From: Pectobacterium zantedeschiae
GTDB taxonomy: Bacteria; Pseudomonadota; Gammaproteobacteria; Enterobacterales; Enterobacteriaceae
Length of the DNA: 64,000 nt
Assembly (NCBI RefSeq): GCF_004137795.1
Contig: NZ_NWTM01000001.1
Coordinates: 1,663,229-1,727,228 of the forward strand
Direction of reading: 5' to 3'
The stretch's first letter is position 1. Each line of letters opens with the position of its first letter. Positions 33,487 through 45,122 of the stretch are shown one piece after another. The notes under the pieces were generated by a model. It was not told the DNA's origin. It saw only the letters and a program-made list of their open reading frames with translations, and did no database searches. The translations under genes and the position numbers were made by a program.

Positions 33487-34833
33487 TTAAAATGAGGGCT
33501 GGCCAGCAGGCTGAAACCAGGCCGCCAGTTCCAGAATATCTTTCTCATTCAGCGTACCAGCCGTATAGCGCAGTAAGAGCCATGCCTGCAACCAGCTATA
33601 TTTCGCTTCTGCCAGCTCTCGTCGGGCGTTGTACCAGTCTTGCTCGGCTAGCAAAATATCCAGATTAATACGTTCTCCACCCGCAACACTCAACCGTGTT
33701 GCTTTGACGGCTTCTTGCGCCGACGAGGCCGTCATTTGCCAGGCCTTAATTTTCGCCGATCCGTTACTGTACAAGTTGTAGTATTTTTTCAATTCCGCCA
33801 GCGTTTGCTTGGTTTGATCGTCCAGCTCAGCCTGACTTTGCTGGTATTCCGCCGCCGCCTGCCGCATGGATGCAGAAACGGAGCCACCGGAATAAAGCGG
33901 GACATTTAACTGTAAACCGACGCTTTGTGTGTCGTATTTTTGGTTGTAGTTATATTCGCTCTCGGAACGGCTATTACGCGACGATGCCACCAGTGACAGC
34001 GTGGGTAAATGCCCAGCGCGGCTGCGTTCGATTTCATAGCGGCTAACCGCCAACCCCTCACGCTGCGTCGCCAGTTTAGCATTGTGCTGCACCGCAAGAT
34101 CGCGCCACTGTGCCAGCGTTTGCTTGACTGATTCCGTAGACGGAAGTTGTGTAAGCATCAGAGGATACAGCTCTGTAATATCCAGCGCCGTGCCCGTCAT
34201 ATTCTCCAGATCGGTGATCGCAGAATCCAGATTATCCTGCTGCTCAATGCGCTGCGCTTCAATCAGCGTAAAACGCGCTTCCGTTTCCCGCACATCCGTT
34301 AGCGTCCCTTCGCCTGCCAACAGAAGACGTTTATTCAGAGTCAACTGTTCCTGATAGGCCCGCTGCTGCGCATCGAGCAATTGCAGTTTTTCCTGCGCCA
34401 GCAGCGCACTGCTCCAGGCTTTATATAGCCGCACCATCAGATCCTGACTGCGATCGCGAAAACGCTGATCGGCCATCAACGTACGAGCAACACCCTGTTG
34501 ATAACGTGCCCAGGCCGCATAATCCAGCAGTGGCTGGCGCAGCGATAGCGTTGATGTGTAGCTGTTGTAATCACGTTTTAGCGTGTTAGCGGTAAAACTA
34601 TCCGTTTGGGTGACTTTAGAATGGCTGCGATTCGCGCTATATCCATACTGGAGATTGGGGAGCAAATTGGCACGCCCGATCGTCTCCTCTTCCAGTCCTG
34701 CCACGCGTTCAAAACCCGCTGCACGAAATTGTGCATCGTTACGCAGAGCCAATTCCCAGGCATCAAGCAGCCCTAATGCGTTAGCGCCCGAAGAAAGCAG
34801 CCCAAACAGCACGATTATCGTGATCCTTTGCAT
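33487..34833 (-). CDS. prtF: Type I secretion outer-membrane protein PrtF
   Basis: The 448-residue precursor starts with a signal peptide (ending ANA) and has two TolC-like repeats of long helices (LRQPLLDYAAWARYQQGVA, LNVPLYSGGSVSASMRQAA). It is the outer-membrane channel of the protease type I system, as in Dickeya PrtF. The start is two bases after the prtE stop. It is the last gene of the inh-prtDEF unit. I see no clear terminator before the tailocin lysis genes about 110 bases on. Confidence 0.9.
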   Translation of the reverse strand: MQRITIIVLFGLLSSGANALGLLDAWELALRNDAQFRAAGFERVAGLEEETIGRANLLPNLQYGYSANRSHSKVTQTDSFTANTLKRDYNSYTSTLSLRQPLLDYAAWARYQQGVARTLMADQRFRDRSQDLMVRLYKAWSSALLAQEKLQLLDAQQRAYQEQLTLNKRLLLAGEGTLTDVRETEARFTLIEAQRIEQQDNLDSAITDLENMTGTALDITELYPLMLTQLPSTESVKQTLAQWRDLAVQHNAKLATQREGLAVSRYEIERSRAGHLPTLSLVASSRNSRSESEYNYNQKYDTQSVGLQLNVPLYSGGSVSASMRQAAAEYQQSQAELDDQTKQTLAELKKYYNLYSNGSAKIKAWQMTASSAQEAVKATRLSVAGGERINLDILLAEQDWYNARRELAEAKYSWLQAWLLLRYTAGTLNEKDILELAAWFQPAGQPSF

Positions 34834-34835
34834 GA

Positions 34836-36164
34836 TTACTCTTCCGTTAATGCCAGATGCAGGCGATCCATTAAAGGCTTAAATAGATAATTGACGAATG
34901 ACCGTTCCCCGGTACGGACGAATCCTTGTACCGGCATACCGGGTTTAATCTCCAACCCTTCCAGCGCGCGTTTCCCCTCATCATCCACCTGAACGCGCAG
35001 ACTGTAATAAGGTGAACCATCTCTATCATCCAATAGACGGTCAGCCGAGAGCAGCTCGACGGTTCCGGCCACACGCGGTGTCGTACTTTGATTAAACGCC
35101 ACAAACTGAAGCTCGACGGGTAGCCCCGGCCAGACTTTATCAACCAATTCCACGGGAAGGCGCGCATCCACCTGTAAAGGCTGCTCGTCCGGCACGATCT
35201 CAAGAAGCGTCTGCCCCGGCGCAATCACACCACCTTCCGTGAACACTTTCAGCCCAACTACCGTACCCGAAACAGGAGCTCGCATCTGTATATTCGCCAG
35301 AGTGAAATCGGCTTTTTCCTTCTTGCTGCTCACATCACTCAATAGCGCCTGCACTTCCGCCAGCTCGCTGTTCACCTCTTTGTCATATTCTTGCTGGCGT
35401 TGTGCGATCAGCAGCGTTTGTTGCTCAATATCACGGCGGGTGCGATTAATGTCCCCCGCCAGTTGTGCGATATCGCCGTTGAGCTGCGCCAGCAGACGTT
35501 CGTTCTCCAGCATTTTGTTGCGCGGGACATAGTTTTCCGCCGCCAATGAACGTAACCCTTGTAGCTGTTGCTCTAACGTCTCACGCTGTTTCTGCTTACT
35601 GGACATGACCTGCCGCTGTGCACCAAGCGACGCTTCCATGCCTGCAATACTCGTGCGCATCCCTTCTGCCTCAAGCTTGAGCGACTGCTGACGACTGTGC
35701 AACAAATCACGCTGCAATGCCGTAATCACACTCATCTCCGACTTTTCCACTAGCGGTTTCAGGCGAGCCGTCATGACCATGTCATTCAGGCGCTGCTGCT
35801 CAGCAAGCAACCGACCTTCCCGCGCCACCAACTGTAAATACTGGCCATCCAGCCCTTCACTCGCCGAACGCGCATCAACCTCATTCAGCGTTAGCAGAAT
35901 CTGACCAGCCTTAACCCTGTCGCCGTCTTTCACCTGAATTTTATCAACGATACCGCCCTGATTGTGCTGCACAACCTTGCGATTACCGGAGATCACGACA
36001 CTGCCATTCACCATGACGCCTTTATCCAACGGCGCAAACAGCGCCCACAGGAGAAAGCCGCCAAATCCGGCAAGCACCAGCAACCACCCCAGACGCACGG
36101 CACGTTTCTCATCGTGCCGCGCTGTCTGGTTCATATTCTCTTCGCTTATTTCAGATGCGGACAT
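34836..36164 (-). CDS. prtE: Type I secretion membrane-fusion protein PrtE
   Basis: A 442-residue HlyD-family adaptor: one N-terminal membrane helix (LGWLLVLAGFGGFLLWALFAPLD, residues 25-47), a lipoyl/barrel half (KVVQHNQGGIVDKIQVKDGDRVKAG), a long helical hairpin (about 90-270) and the C-terminal DFTLANIQMRAPVSGTVVGLKVFTEGGVI. It connects the PrtD ATPase to the PrtF channel. The ATG and gene order agree with the Dickeya prtDEF operon. Confidence 0.93.
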   Translation of the reverse strand: MSASEISEENMNQTARHDEKRAVRLGWLLVLAGFGGFLLWALFAPLDKGVMVNGSVVISGNRKVVQHNQGGIVDKIQVKDGDRVKAGQILLTLNEVDARSASEGLDGQYLQLVAREGRLLAEQQRLNDMVMTARLKPLVEKSEMSVITALQRDLLHSRQQSLKLEAEGMRTSIAGMEASLGAQRQVMSSKQKQRETLEQQLQGLRSLAAENYVPRNKMLENERLLAQLNGDIAQLAGDINRTRRDIEQQTLLIAQRQQEYDKEVNSELAEVQALLSDVSSKKEKADFTLANIQMRAPVSGTVVGLKVFTEGGVIAPGQTLLEIVPDEQPLQVDARLPVELVDKVWPGLPVELQFVAFNQSTTPRVAGTVELLSADRLLDDRDGSPYYSLRVQVDDEGKRALEGLEIKPGMPVQGFVRTGERSFVNYLFKPLMDRLHLALTEE

Positions 36165-36192
36165 GTCTTTCCCTGTTTTCTCTCATTCCCTG

Positions 36193-37920
36193 TTACTGCT
36201 GGACAGCGGCAGAAGGTGTCATTTGTGCTTGGTTGGCAGCACGACGCGGCTGCAATTCGCTCAGAATGTCGCGCGCAGGCCCAAAACGCTGTTGCTTACC
36301 CTGATTAAGAACCAAAATCTTGTGCGCCAGTGTGGTTAATGCAGGACGATGCGTAATCAACACCACCGTTGCCCCCCGCTTCTGAAGGTGTGAGATCGCC
36401 TGCGCCAGCGCAATTTCGCCTTCGTTGTCGAGGCTGGAGTTCGGCTCATCGAGTACCAGCAGGCAGGGATCGCCATACACCGCACGCGCCAGTGCGATAC
36501 GCTGCCGCTGCCCGCCCGATAGCCCATTGCCATCAGCGCCGAGGGGAGTGTCATATCCTTGTGGTTGGCTAAGAATCATCTCGTGGACGCCAGCCAGTTT
36601 CGCCGCCGCAACGATCTTTTCCGCGTCATGCTCGCCAAAGCGAGAAATATTCTCCGCCAGCGTGCCTTTAAACAGTTGCACATCCTGTGGCAGGTAGCCC
36701 ATTGCCGGACCAAACATCGTTTTATCTACCTGACTAAGATCGGCTCCATCCAGTCGAACCTTGCCACGTGTCGGTGTTTGCGTTGCAACCAGCAGACGTG
36801 CCAGTGTGGATTTTCCTGAGCCCGATGCGCCCAGAATCGCCAGCGTTTCCCCCGCCTGAAGCGAGAAATGGATGTCCTGCAATCGTGATGCCCCTTGCGG
36901 AGTCTGTAATAACACATTCTCGACGCTAAGCTGACCAACCGGCGCGGGCAAGGCCATCGTCTCGATTCTGGGCGGGTAAGCCGTCATGATTCGATTCAGT
37001 CGATGCCAGGCTTGCCGCGCACTGCTCAACGGTTTCCAAATACCAATAAACTGATCGATAGGACTCAGCACACGCCCGACAAGAATTGACCCCGCAATCA
37101 TCATTCCCGGCGTGATTTCGCCCTTAATCGCGAGCATGGCTCCCACACCAAGCATCAGCGATTGCAGGAAAATACGCGCATGTTTTGACGCGGCTCCGAC
37201 AACCGCGGCCCGTTCGCTCGCCAGATTTTGCAACGTAATAAAGCGATAGTGTTGCCCCAGCCAGCGACGACGTAAATTTGGCAACATCCCCATTGACTCA
37301 ATGACTTCCGCATTACGCAGTTGCGTATCCGCAAGATGGGTCGCCTGTAGTGCTTCATGATTTGCCTCTTCCAAAGGCGACGTGGTGAGATATTGATTCA
37401 GCCACGCCAGCAACACCAGCACCACCGTCCCCCCGAACGCTAACAGGCCGAGAACCGGATGGATCAGGAACAGCACCAATAAAAAGAAGGGAAACCAGGG
37501 AATATCGAAGAAGGCAAACAGTGAGTTGCCTGTAATAAACTGCCGCAGTAGCGTGAGATCGTTCAGCGCCTGACCAGCTTTTGCCTCTCCCGCTTCCAGA
37601 TTGCGTTCAAACGCAGCGTTGAAGACCTGTTGATTCAGCTGTAGATCGATCCGCGTACCGAGTCTGACGACCACCAGACTTCGAACCCATTCGAGTGCCG
37701 CCATGAATATGCCCAGACCAGCAATCAGTAGCGTGAGCATCAGCAACGTGGTGCCATTGCCCGAAGCCAGCACGCGATCGTAAACCTGAAGCATATAAAT
37801 CGAAGGCGACAGCATCAGTAGATTAACGATGGCGCTGAAAATCCCAATGCTCCAGAAGCTGCGCCGGAAAGGACGCAGTATACTCAACAACGAACGTTCC
37901 TTATTTGATAGTTGACTCAC
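36193..37920 (-). CDS. prtD: Type I secretion ABC ATPase PrtD
   Basis: The 575-residue protein has an N-terminal six-helix exporter domain and a C-terminal ATPase: Walker [11 protein letters not shown], signature [14 protein letters not shown], Walker [14 protein letters not shown] and the switch His in ITHRPAL. The sequence [11 protein letters not shown] and the end arrangement match PrtD/LipB-type protease exporters. The start is GTG with AGGAGAGG upstream, 17 bases after the inhibitor stop. It recognises the C-terminal signal of PrtW. Confidence 0.95.
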   Translation of the reverse strand: MSQLSNKERSLLSILRPFRRSFWSIGIFSAIVNLLMLSPSIYMLQVYDRVLASGNGTTLLMLTLLIAGLGIFMAALEWVRSLVVVRLGTRIDLQLNQQVFNAAFERNLEAGEAKAGQALNDLTLLRQFITGNSLFAFFDIPWFPFFLLVLFLIHPVLGLLAFGGTVVLVLLAWLNQYLTTSPLEEANHEALQATHLADTQLRNAEVIESMGMLPNLRRRWLGQHYRFITLQNLASERAAVVGAASKHARIFLQSLMLGVGAMLAIKGEITPGMMIAGSILVGRVLSPIDQFIGIWKPLSSARQAWHRLNRIMTAYPPRIETMALPAPVGQLSVENVLLQTPQGASRLQDIHFSLQAGETLAILGASGSGKSTLARLLVATQTPTRGKVRLDGADLSQVDKTMFGPAMGYLPQDVQLFKGTLAENISRFGEHDAEKIVAAAKLAGVHEMILSQPQGYDTPLGADGNGLSGGQRQRIALARAVYGDPCLLVLDEPNSSLDNEGEIALAQAISHLQKRGATVVLITHRPALTTLAHKILVLNQGKQQRFGPARDILSELQPRRAANQAQMTPSAAVQQ

Positions 37921-37937
37921 TGCGTTTGCCTCTCCTG

Positions 37938-38300
37938 TCAGGGCTGCTTATGTAACGTACGAGAACTGCCATCAGGCAATATCAGCGTATAGCCCTCTAT
38001 TTCCTTGCTAAAAAACGCCACCGACTCGCCCTGTTCTTTCGTCAGCGTGATACCATCCGGCGTCGGCCGCCAACCTGCTGGGACATCGGATAGCAACGCT
38101 TTTAAACACTGCGCGTCACCGTCCAGACGCCAGGTGTTGTCCACTAGCGGCGTATTGTGCAGCACAACCTCACAGTGTTGTTCCCCGCCACGCAATTGCC
38201 ATACGCCGCTTAGCTCACTTGCTGAAGGTAATTTCAGACTACTTGCCATACATCCTCCGCTTATTGCACTTAACAGCGCCGCGATGATTAATTTTTTCAT
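37938..38300 (-). CDS. inh: Periplasmic metalloprotease inhibitor Inh
   Basis: The ATG at 38300 gives a 120-residue precursor with a signal peptide ([19 protein letters not shown]) and the inhibitor fold of the Inh/AprI family: [24 protein letters not shown], then [25 protein letters not shown]. Two cysteines (in QHCEV and AQCLK) would form the conserved disulfide. The N-terminal mature SSLKLPSA would occupy the protease active site. It protects the periplasm from PrtW and is the first gene of the exporter unit. Confidence 0.93.
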   Translation of the reverse strand: MKKLIIAALLSAISGGCMASSLKLPSASELSGVWQLRGGEQHCEVVLHNTPLVDNTWRLDGDAQCLKALLSDVPAGWRPTPDGITLTKEQGESVAFFSKEIEGYTLILPDGSSRTLHKQP

Positions 38301-38322
38301 AGTGGCCCCAAGTCGATAACAG

Positions 38323-38344
38323 AAAAGGACGGGTTTCCCCGTCC
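38323..38344 (-). terminator. Terminator or attenuator between prtW and inh
   Basis: Minus strand: GGACGGG-GAAA-CCCGTCC followed by TTTTCT, about 10 bases after the prtW stop. A strong GNRA-like loop stem here would make prtW mRNA the major product, with readthrough into inh-prtDEF. Confidence 0.8.
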
Positions 38345-38352
38345 TTGCTACA

Positions 38353-40296
<1,944 letters not shown>

Positions 40297-42396
40297 TTAT
40301 GGCATCTCTCGCTGTTCAATCGGAAAGACCGGCAACGCCGCCAGCAGCTGTGCGCCATAGCCTTTGGTCAGCAGTCGCCTGTCGTAAATGACGATTTCAC
40401 CAAAACAGTCATGACTACGAATAAGGCGTCCAACTTGTTGGATGAGGTTAAACGAGGCGCTGGGCAAACTTTGTACGATAAACGGGTGTCGTTTAAGGCT
40501 CTTGAGCCACTCGCCTTCCGTCAGAATCACCGGGCTGTCGATGGGGGGAAACGCTATTTTGTGAATATGTACCTGAGAAAGCAGCTCGCCTTTCAGATCC
40601 AACCCTTCAGCAAAAGACTGCAAGCCAATCAGCACGCTGGTTTGGCCTTCTTGTACCCGCTGGCGATGTAATTCGACCAACCTATAGCGTGGTTTATCGC
40701 CCTGAACTAGCAGCATCAGGCGTAAATCAGCCACCTGCGTCAGAAAGAGTTGCATAGCACGCTGGCTGGCAAACAGCATCAACATACCTTTATGCTTATC
40801 CTGCTGTAATTCTGCGCGGAAAAATTGCGCCATCTCGGCAATATGCTGCGCTTCGGACTCCATCAGGGGTTCATGACGCATTTTAGGAATCACCAAACGC
40901 CCTTGTTCACGATGGTTGAAAGGTGAATCCAGTGCGATAAAGGTGTCCCCTTCCTGCTCACCCAAACCGGAAAGCTCCTGTATTCGCGCAAAACTGTTCA
41001 GCGAACGCAACGTGGCCGAAGTCACCACGACGTGCGACACCTTACTCCACAACAGCCTTTCAAGCTGATCGCAGACGCGAATTCCCGCACAGTGCAGGTG
41101 AAGATGCGGCTGGTTATCACGCATTTCCCGCGTAATCCATTTGGAAACTGGCGCGTTCGAGGATTTCTCCATCGCCGCCAACCGCCATAGCTTACTCATG
41201 GACTCCAGGTAGCTCTGCTGGCGGCTCATTTTCAGCAATGCGTGATAAACCCGCACTACGTCGTGTTTGCCGGTTTTCTCACTGAGATCGTTGAGCATAT
41301 ACTCCGCCAGCGCCCGTAGCGTATCGGTCAGTTTGAACAACCGCACGCAGAGTTCGCGCATTTCATCCGGCATTTTACCCATCGCAAAACGGTACTCGGT
41401 TTCCTGCCCGTCATTCGGAAGAAACAGCCCGCACATTTGCGAGAAAGACAGCACGCACTCGCGGATCTCCTCACAATGGCTGGTTAACCGTTCGCTGTTG
41501 GCTAGTCTCGGCGGTGATTTAGGGGCAAACTGCGCCATACACTGCCCGATGAGCTGCACCAGTTGTTCCAGTTGCACCATCATATAGGCAGGATGAATAT
41601 CACCGGACATCTCCAACGTATCGCGAGCAACGTCAGGGATATGGTGCCCTTCATCGAGAACCAGCAGGAGATTCTTCGGGGGAGGAAGTACCGACTCGCT
41701 TTCCATCGCCGCCATCACCAACGCATGGTTAGTGACAACAACATCAGCCTGCTCGATCTCACGTCGAGCGATGAAAAACGGGCACTCACGGTAATAATGG
41801 CAGTTGTGTGCGAGGCAGTTTGCCTTGTCCGTACACAATTTTTGCCACAGGCTATCGTCAATCGAATCCTGATAATGATCGCGCAGCCCGTCCCAGGCAT
41901 GGCCTTGCAGCGCTTTTTCAAGCTTTACACAGATGCGCTCTTCTTCCTTACTGGCGGACATCCGTTCATCATCCAGAAAAAGTGGTAAATCTCCCTGCGC
42001 GTCAGGATCGGTTGCCAACATCGCCAAATTACGTGGGCAAATATAACGACGACGGCCAAATGCTGCGGTAAATTTCAGTTCTGGAATAAATTTCTGCAAC
42101 AAAGGCAGATCTTTGCTGTAAATCTGATCCTGCAACGCCACGTTCGCGGTGCTGACCACCAAGGTTTTATCCTCCGCACGCCCCACTGCAATGCCCGGAA
42201 TAAGGTAAGAAAGCGTTTTCCCGACACCGGTTGGTGCTTCGATAGCCAGATGGCGCGGGTAATCACCCGCCAGCGTTTTTGCCACTTCGGCAATCATCTG
42301 TCGCTGAGGAACGCGGGAAATGAAATCTGGGATTTGCTCTTGCAGGGCCTTATACCATTGGCCAATCTGCAATTTTATTGCGGGGGACAGCGTCAT
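40297..42396 (-). CDS. dinG: ATP-dependent DNA helicase DinG
   Basis: The 699-residue protein matches E. coli DinG along its length. It has Walker A EAPTGVGKT near residue 50, the DEGHH box in VLDEGHHIPDVARD, motif SATLRSLNSF and the late QVGRLIRSHDCFGE. The four cysteines of the XPD-like iron-sulfur cluster are present (YICP, LCTDKANCLAHNCHYYRECPF). It unwinds R-loops and forked DNA. I choose ATG 42396, where similarity begins. In E. coli ybiB follows directly; here the island intervenes. I did not find a good LexA box upstream. Confidence 0.95.
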   Translation of the reverse strand: MTLSPAIKLQIGQWYKALQEQIPDFISRVPQRQMIAEVAKTLAGDYPRHLAIEAPTGVGKTLSYLIPGIAVGRAEDKTLVVSTANVALQDQIYSKDLPLLQKFIPELKFTAAFGRRRYICPRNLAMLATDPDAQGDLPLFLDDERMSASKEEERICVKLEKALQGHAWDGLRDHYQDSIDDSLWQKLCTDKANCLAHNCHYYRECPFFIARREIEQADVVVTNHALVMAAMESESVLPPPKNLLLVLDEGHHIPDVARDTLEMSGDIHPAYMMVQLEQLVQLIGQCMAQFAPKSPPRLANSERLTSHCEEIRECVLSFSQMCGLFLPNDGQETEYRFAMGKMPDEMRELCVRLFKLTDTLRALAEYMLNDLSEKTGKHDVVRVYHALLKMSRQQSYLESMSKLWRLAAMEKSSNAPVSKWITREMRDNQPHLHLHCAGIRVCDQLERLLWSKVSHVVVTSATLRSLNSFARIQELSGLGEQEGDTFIALDSPFNHREQGRLVIPKMRHEPLMESEAQHIAEMAQFFRAELQQDKHKGMLMLFASQRAMQLFLTQVADLRLMLLVQGDKPRYRLVELHRQRVQEGQTSVLIGLQSFAEGLDLKGELLSQVHIHKIAFPPIDSPVILTEGEWLKSLKRHPFIVQSLPSASFNLIQQVGRLIRSHDCFGEIVIYDRRLLTKGYGAQLLAALPVFPIEQREMP

Positions 42397-42523
42397 GCAT
42401 ACTCTGTATCTGTGTAATCTGACCGTCATTGTCCCACAGACGCCCGGCGGCGTCAGCCGATATCACGTTCACGATGATTCCACTCTCGACAATCTTCCGC
42501 CTAGCGATTAGGGTAAGCTATTC

Positions 42524-42610
42524 TTTTTATCAAACATGTATTTTTATCAAACACGGTCTTTATCGCGAGCGGTAAACGCTATCTTCGGTAAACAATAGCT
42601 TCGGTAAATT
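42524..42610 (+). promoter_or_regulatory. Direct repeats upstream of the AraC-family gene
   Basis: TTTTTATCAAACA occurs at 42524-42536 and again at 42541-42553, a 17-base period. After that, CTTCGGTAAA occurs twice, with a third CTTCGGT just inside the coding region. AraC-family regulators often bind direct repeats, so this could be an autoregulatory site. Confidence 0.35.
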
Positions 42611-43456
42611 ATGTCTTCGGTCCACGCTATTAACCAATCGTATTGGTTTTCACCCCAGTTACCGCATGTTGAAAGCCGCACCACGCGCAACAGCCGCCAT
42701 GCCTATAAAACACACAGCCATATGCAGTTCTCAATTGGGGCAATAGAACACGGAGAAACACTGTGCCATTACCGCAATGAAACGCATCACTTACAGGTTG
42801 GCGATCTGATCTTTATCGACCCTCAACAACCGCACAGCTGCAACCCACTTCCAGGGAAAGCGCGCAGTTATCATATGCTTTATCTGGATACCGCATGGTG
42901 CCTCGACCAGATCGCTGCCCACTGTGGTTATCAGGCGGATAGCTTGCGTTGCAACCGAGTCGTATTACGCGATCCCACGCTGTTTGTGCGTTATCAATAT
43001 CTCATTGCCTTGCTGCATCGGGGAGAGTTTTCCTCAGCAGACGACCTGCTAAAAACGATGCTGATACCCATTTGGCAGCAATATTGCCTGCCTGTCGCAT
43101 CCCGTTTGCCAACGTTACCTCTTCAGACATTACAAGCCACGACGCGACACATACGTGAACGTCTGCTGAATAATTTGCAAGAATCCCCTTCACTGGAAAC
43201 GCTGGCGGATGAGCTAAATCTACGACGTGAAACGATCGTGCGACAGTTTCGTCATGACACCGGCATTACGCCGATGGCATTTCTTAATAATGCGCGTATT
43301 GAGTATGCCAAATCGCTACTGAAACAAGGTACGCCGCTGGTTGATGCCAGCTACCAAAGCGGCTTCTGTGACCAAAGCCATTTCCACAAAACGTTTGTCC
43401 ACTACACCGCCGCAACACCGGGTCAGTACGCACGATCAATATTTGACAATAAATAG
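42611..43456 (+). CDS. AraC-family transcriptional regulator
   Basis: The 281-residue protein has an N-terminal cupin sensing domain (HSHMQFSIGAIEHGE, VGDLIFIDPQQPHSCNP) and a C-terminal double helix-turn-helix: SPSLETLADELNLRRETIVRQFRHDTGITPMAFLNNARIEYAK and VDASYQSGFCDQSHFHKTFVHYTAATPGQY. The last block is the AraC signature. It directly precedes a LysE/RhtB exporter with about 50 bases between, so it probably controls that gene in response to a small ligand. The ribosome site is weak. Confidence 0.9.
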   Translation: MSSVHAINQSYWFSPQLPHVESRTTRNSRHAYKTHSHMQFSIGAIEHGETLCHYRNETHHLQVGDLIFIDPQQPHSCNPLPGKARSYHMLYLDTAWCLDQIAAHCGYQADSLRCNRVVLRDPTLFVRYQYLIALLHRGEFSSADDLLKTMLIPIWQQYCLPVASRLPTLPLQTLQATTRHIRERLLNNLQESPSLETLADELNLRRETIVRQFRHDTGITPMAFLNNARIEYAKSLLKQGTPLVDASYQSGFCDQSHFHKTFVHYTAATPGQYARSIFDNK

Positions 43457-43508
43457 CAGAACACCTTGTCTAGACTGGGCTCGATTACTTATCGAGGTCA
43501 GAAATACG

Positions 43509-44171
43509 ATGCTTATCAACACGCTATTCACCCCCCCCCTTTTTTCCGCCGACGCTCTCTTTCCTACCCATTTTCCTGCTCTGGCGCTGGCGCATTTTGT
43601 CGCACTGCTGAGCCCTGGCCCGGATTTCTTTCTGCTAACTGCCTACGCCATTCGATACCGACTGCGCGGCAGTGCAGGAATATGTCTGGGGATTGCACTA
43701 GGCAACGGCATATACATCCTGCTGGCAGCGATCGGCTGGGCAGGTATTCAACGCTCACCCACACTTTTTACCGTCATCGAATTGGGCGGGGCGGCTTACC
43801 TAATCTGGATTGGCTATCAGTTACTGAAAAGCCGTTCTGCGCCATCGCTACAGGCGGAACAGCAGTCCAGGCGTTGCCCGACGCTGCGTAAACAAATCTT
43901 GCTAGGGCTCGGTTCGTCGCTATTGAATCCTAAGAATATGCTGTTCTATATCAGCCTGATGACCAGTATTCTTGGGCAGGATGTGACACCTATGCAGCAA
44001 TTTGTCAGTGGTAGCTGGATGTTTTCTGTCGTGTTAGCGTGGGATCTACTCATCGCTGCACTGATCGCTCGCCCGTTGATTCAGCAGCGTTTAACTCTCT
44101 GGCTTAACCCTATTGAGCGCGGTGCGGGTGTCATTTTGCTCTCTTTTGGTCTGCTGCTTTTATTTCGGTAA
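43509..44171 (+). CDS. LysE/RhtB-family amino-acid exporter
   Basis: A 220-residue inner-membrane protein with six helices. The family signature is LSPGPDFFLLTAYAIRYRLRGSAGICLGIALGNGIYILLAAIG, followed by GGAAYLIWIGYQLLKS and GLGSSLLNPKNMLFYIS. It exports an amino acid or related compound. The ATG at 43509 is preceded by GAGGT at about 10 bases; the frame is open further into the regulator gene. The pairing with an AraC regulator suggests substrate-induced export. Confidence 0.88.
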   Translation: MLINTLFTPPLFSADALFPTHFPALALAHFVALLSPGPDFFLLTAYAIRYRLRGSAGICLGIALGNGIYILLAAIGWAGIQRSPTLFTVIELGGAAYLIWIGYQLLKSRSAPSLQAEQQSRRCPTLRKQILLGLGSSLLNPKNMLFYISLMTSILGQDVTPMQQFVSGSWMFSVVLAWDLLIAALIARPLIQQRLTLWLNPIERGAGVILLSFGLLLLFR

Positions 44172-44206
44172 CGGAGAGTATTTAAAAAGTGAGGAGCGTT
44201 TCGGCC

Positions 44207-44234
44207 TTGTTTCATGGGCGGAAGGCTTTATAAT
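44207..44234 (+). promoter_or_regulatory. Sigma-70-type promoter of the small membrane peptide gene
   Basis: TTGTTT (44207-44212) and TATAAT (44229-44234) are separated by 16 bases and lie about 30 bases before the ATG of the 35-codon frame. Confidence 0.6.
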
Positions 44235-44262
44235 TCGGGGCAATTAACAAAAGGATAACCTG

Positions 44263-44370
44263 ATGACTCTTCAAAAAATCGGTATTATCGGTCTCTTTGC
44301 CTTTCTCGCCTTAGGTGGCATGTCCGGCATGATGCTGGTGGGTTACATTATTATTGAGCACGCAGGCTGA
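44263..44370 (+). CDS. Small membrane peptide, 35 aa
   Basis: An ATG with AAGGA 7 bases upstream and a consensus-like promoter opens a 35-codon frame. The peptide has a short polar start (MTLQK), one 25-residue hydrophobic helix rich in Gly and Met (IGIIGLFAFLALGGMSGMMLV), and ends IIIEHAG. It looks like the single-helix stress peptides of enterobacteria, but I cannot name the family. It is between the LysE-type gene and idi. Confidence 0.6.
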   Translation: MTLQKIGIIGLFAFLALGGMSGMMLVGYIIIEHAG

Positions 44371-44460
44371 GGTTTTCGCCCCACAGAGCGCCCTATTCCT
44401 GAGGCACGAATGCACGAACGGTGCCGCACTGAAACGCGGCAATGAATGCGATCGTTCAGG

Positions 44461-45000
44461 CTAGCGCGATTGATCAGATCTGAACGCCTGCCAGTACTCT
44501 GGAATACGAGCGAAAGTCAGTTGGAACCAGGCCGTAAACTGCTCGGGTGTCGTCACCATCCGCAGTGCAATCTCGTCTATCGACTGGTATTCGTAGCTCG
44601 ACACTTCATCAGGATTGAGCTGCGGAACGTCATCCGTCATGCCAAAATACACATGCCCCAGTTCATGCTCAATCAACCCGTTATCTAGCGGCAGGCGATA
44701 GATCAGCGTAAACATCGGCGTCAACGCACAGCGTAATCCCATTTCTTCATACAAACGGCGGTGTGCCGCCTGTAATGTCTCTTCACCGGGTGCTGGGTGG
44801 CTGCAACAGGTGTTGCTCCATAAACCGCCGCTGTGATATTTCTCTTCTGCTCGCTGCTGTAATAACAACTGCTGGCGAGAGTTGAAAATATAGACGGTAA
44901 TCGCACGATGTAACTCTCCTTTTACGTGCGCTTCCTGCTTTTCCATTACACCCGTTGGCTTGTCATTTTCATCAACCAATACGACTTCAGTCAACGGCAT
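44461..45000 (-). CDS. idi: Isopentenyl-diphosphate delta-isomerase, type I
   Basis: This Nudix-fold enzyme converts IPP to DMAPP for isoprenoid synthesis. With the ATG at 45000 it is 179 residues, close to E. coli Idi (182). The active-site cysteine lies in WSNTCCSHP (C65/C66), and the metal and acid residues include the Glu pair in RRLYEEMGL (E85/E86). I prefer this start because GGAGG precedes it by 5 bases; the frame also opens at 45078, adding 26 residues without similarity or a ribosome site. Confidence 0.92.
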   Translation of the reverse strand: MPLTEVVLVDENDKPTGVMEKQEAHVKGELHRAITVYIFNSRQQLLLQQRAEEKYHSGGLWSNTCCSHPAPGEETLQAAHRRLYEEMGLRCALTPMFTLIYRLPLDNGLIEHELGHVYFGMTDDVPQLNPDEVSSYEYQSIDEIALRMVTTPEQFTAWFQLTFARIPEYWQAFRSDQSR

Positions 45001-45087
45001 ACCTTCCTCCTGCAATACCCTACTCTCCGGTAACAACACTTTATTTCGAAAATCACGCTGCGTTTCGGTAATAGCCATTCATGTATT

Positions 45088-45110
45088 CGCCGCCGGGAAC
45101 CCCGGCGGCG
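45088..45110. other. GC-rich hairpin between bglX and idi
   Basis: CGCCGCCGGG and CCCGGCGGCG form a perfect 10-bp stem with a 3-base loop, 13 bases after the bglX stop. No T-run follows, so it may stabilise the bglX mRNA end or act with Rho rather than terminate alone. Confidence 0.5.
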
Positions 45111-45122
45111 AGGCAAACACCA

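Noticed and set aside
33451-33495. 14-codon plus-strand frame with a good AGGAG site, overlapping the prtF end
   Set aside because: Too short, antisense to the island and without recognised similarity; perhaps the relic start of a displaced gene.
42397-42480. Possible LexA box in front of dinG
   Set aside because: CTGTATCTGTGTAATC only half matches CTG-N10-CAG; the second half-site is missing.
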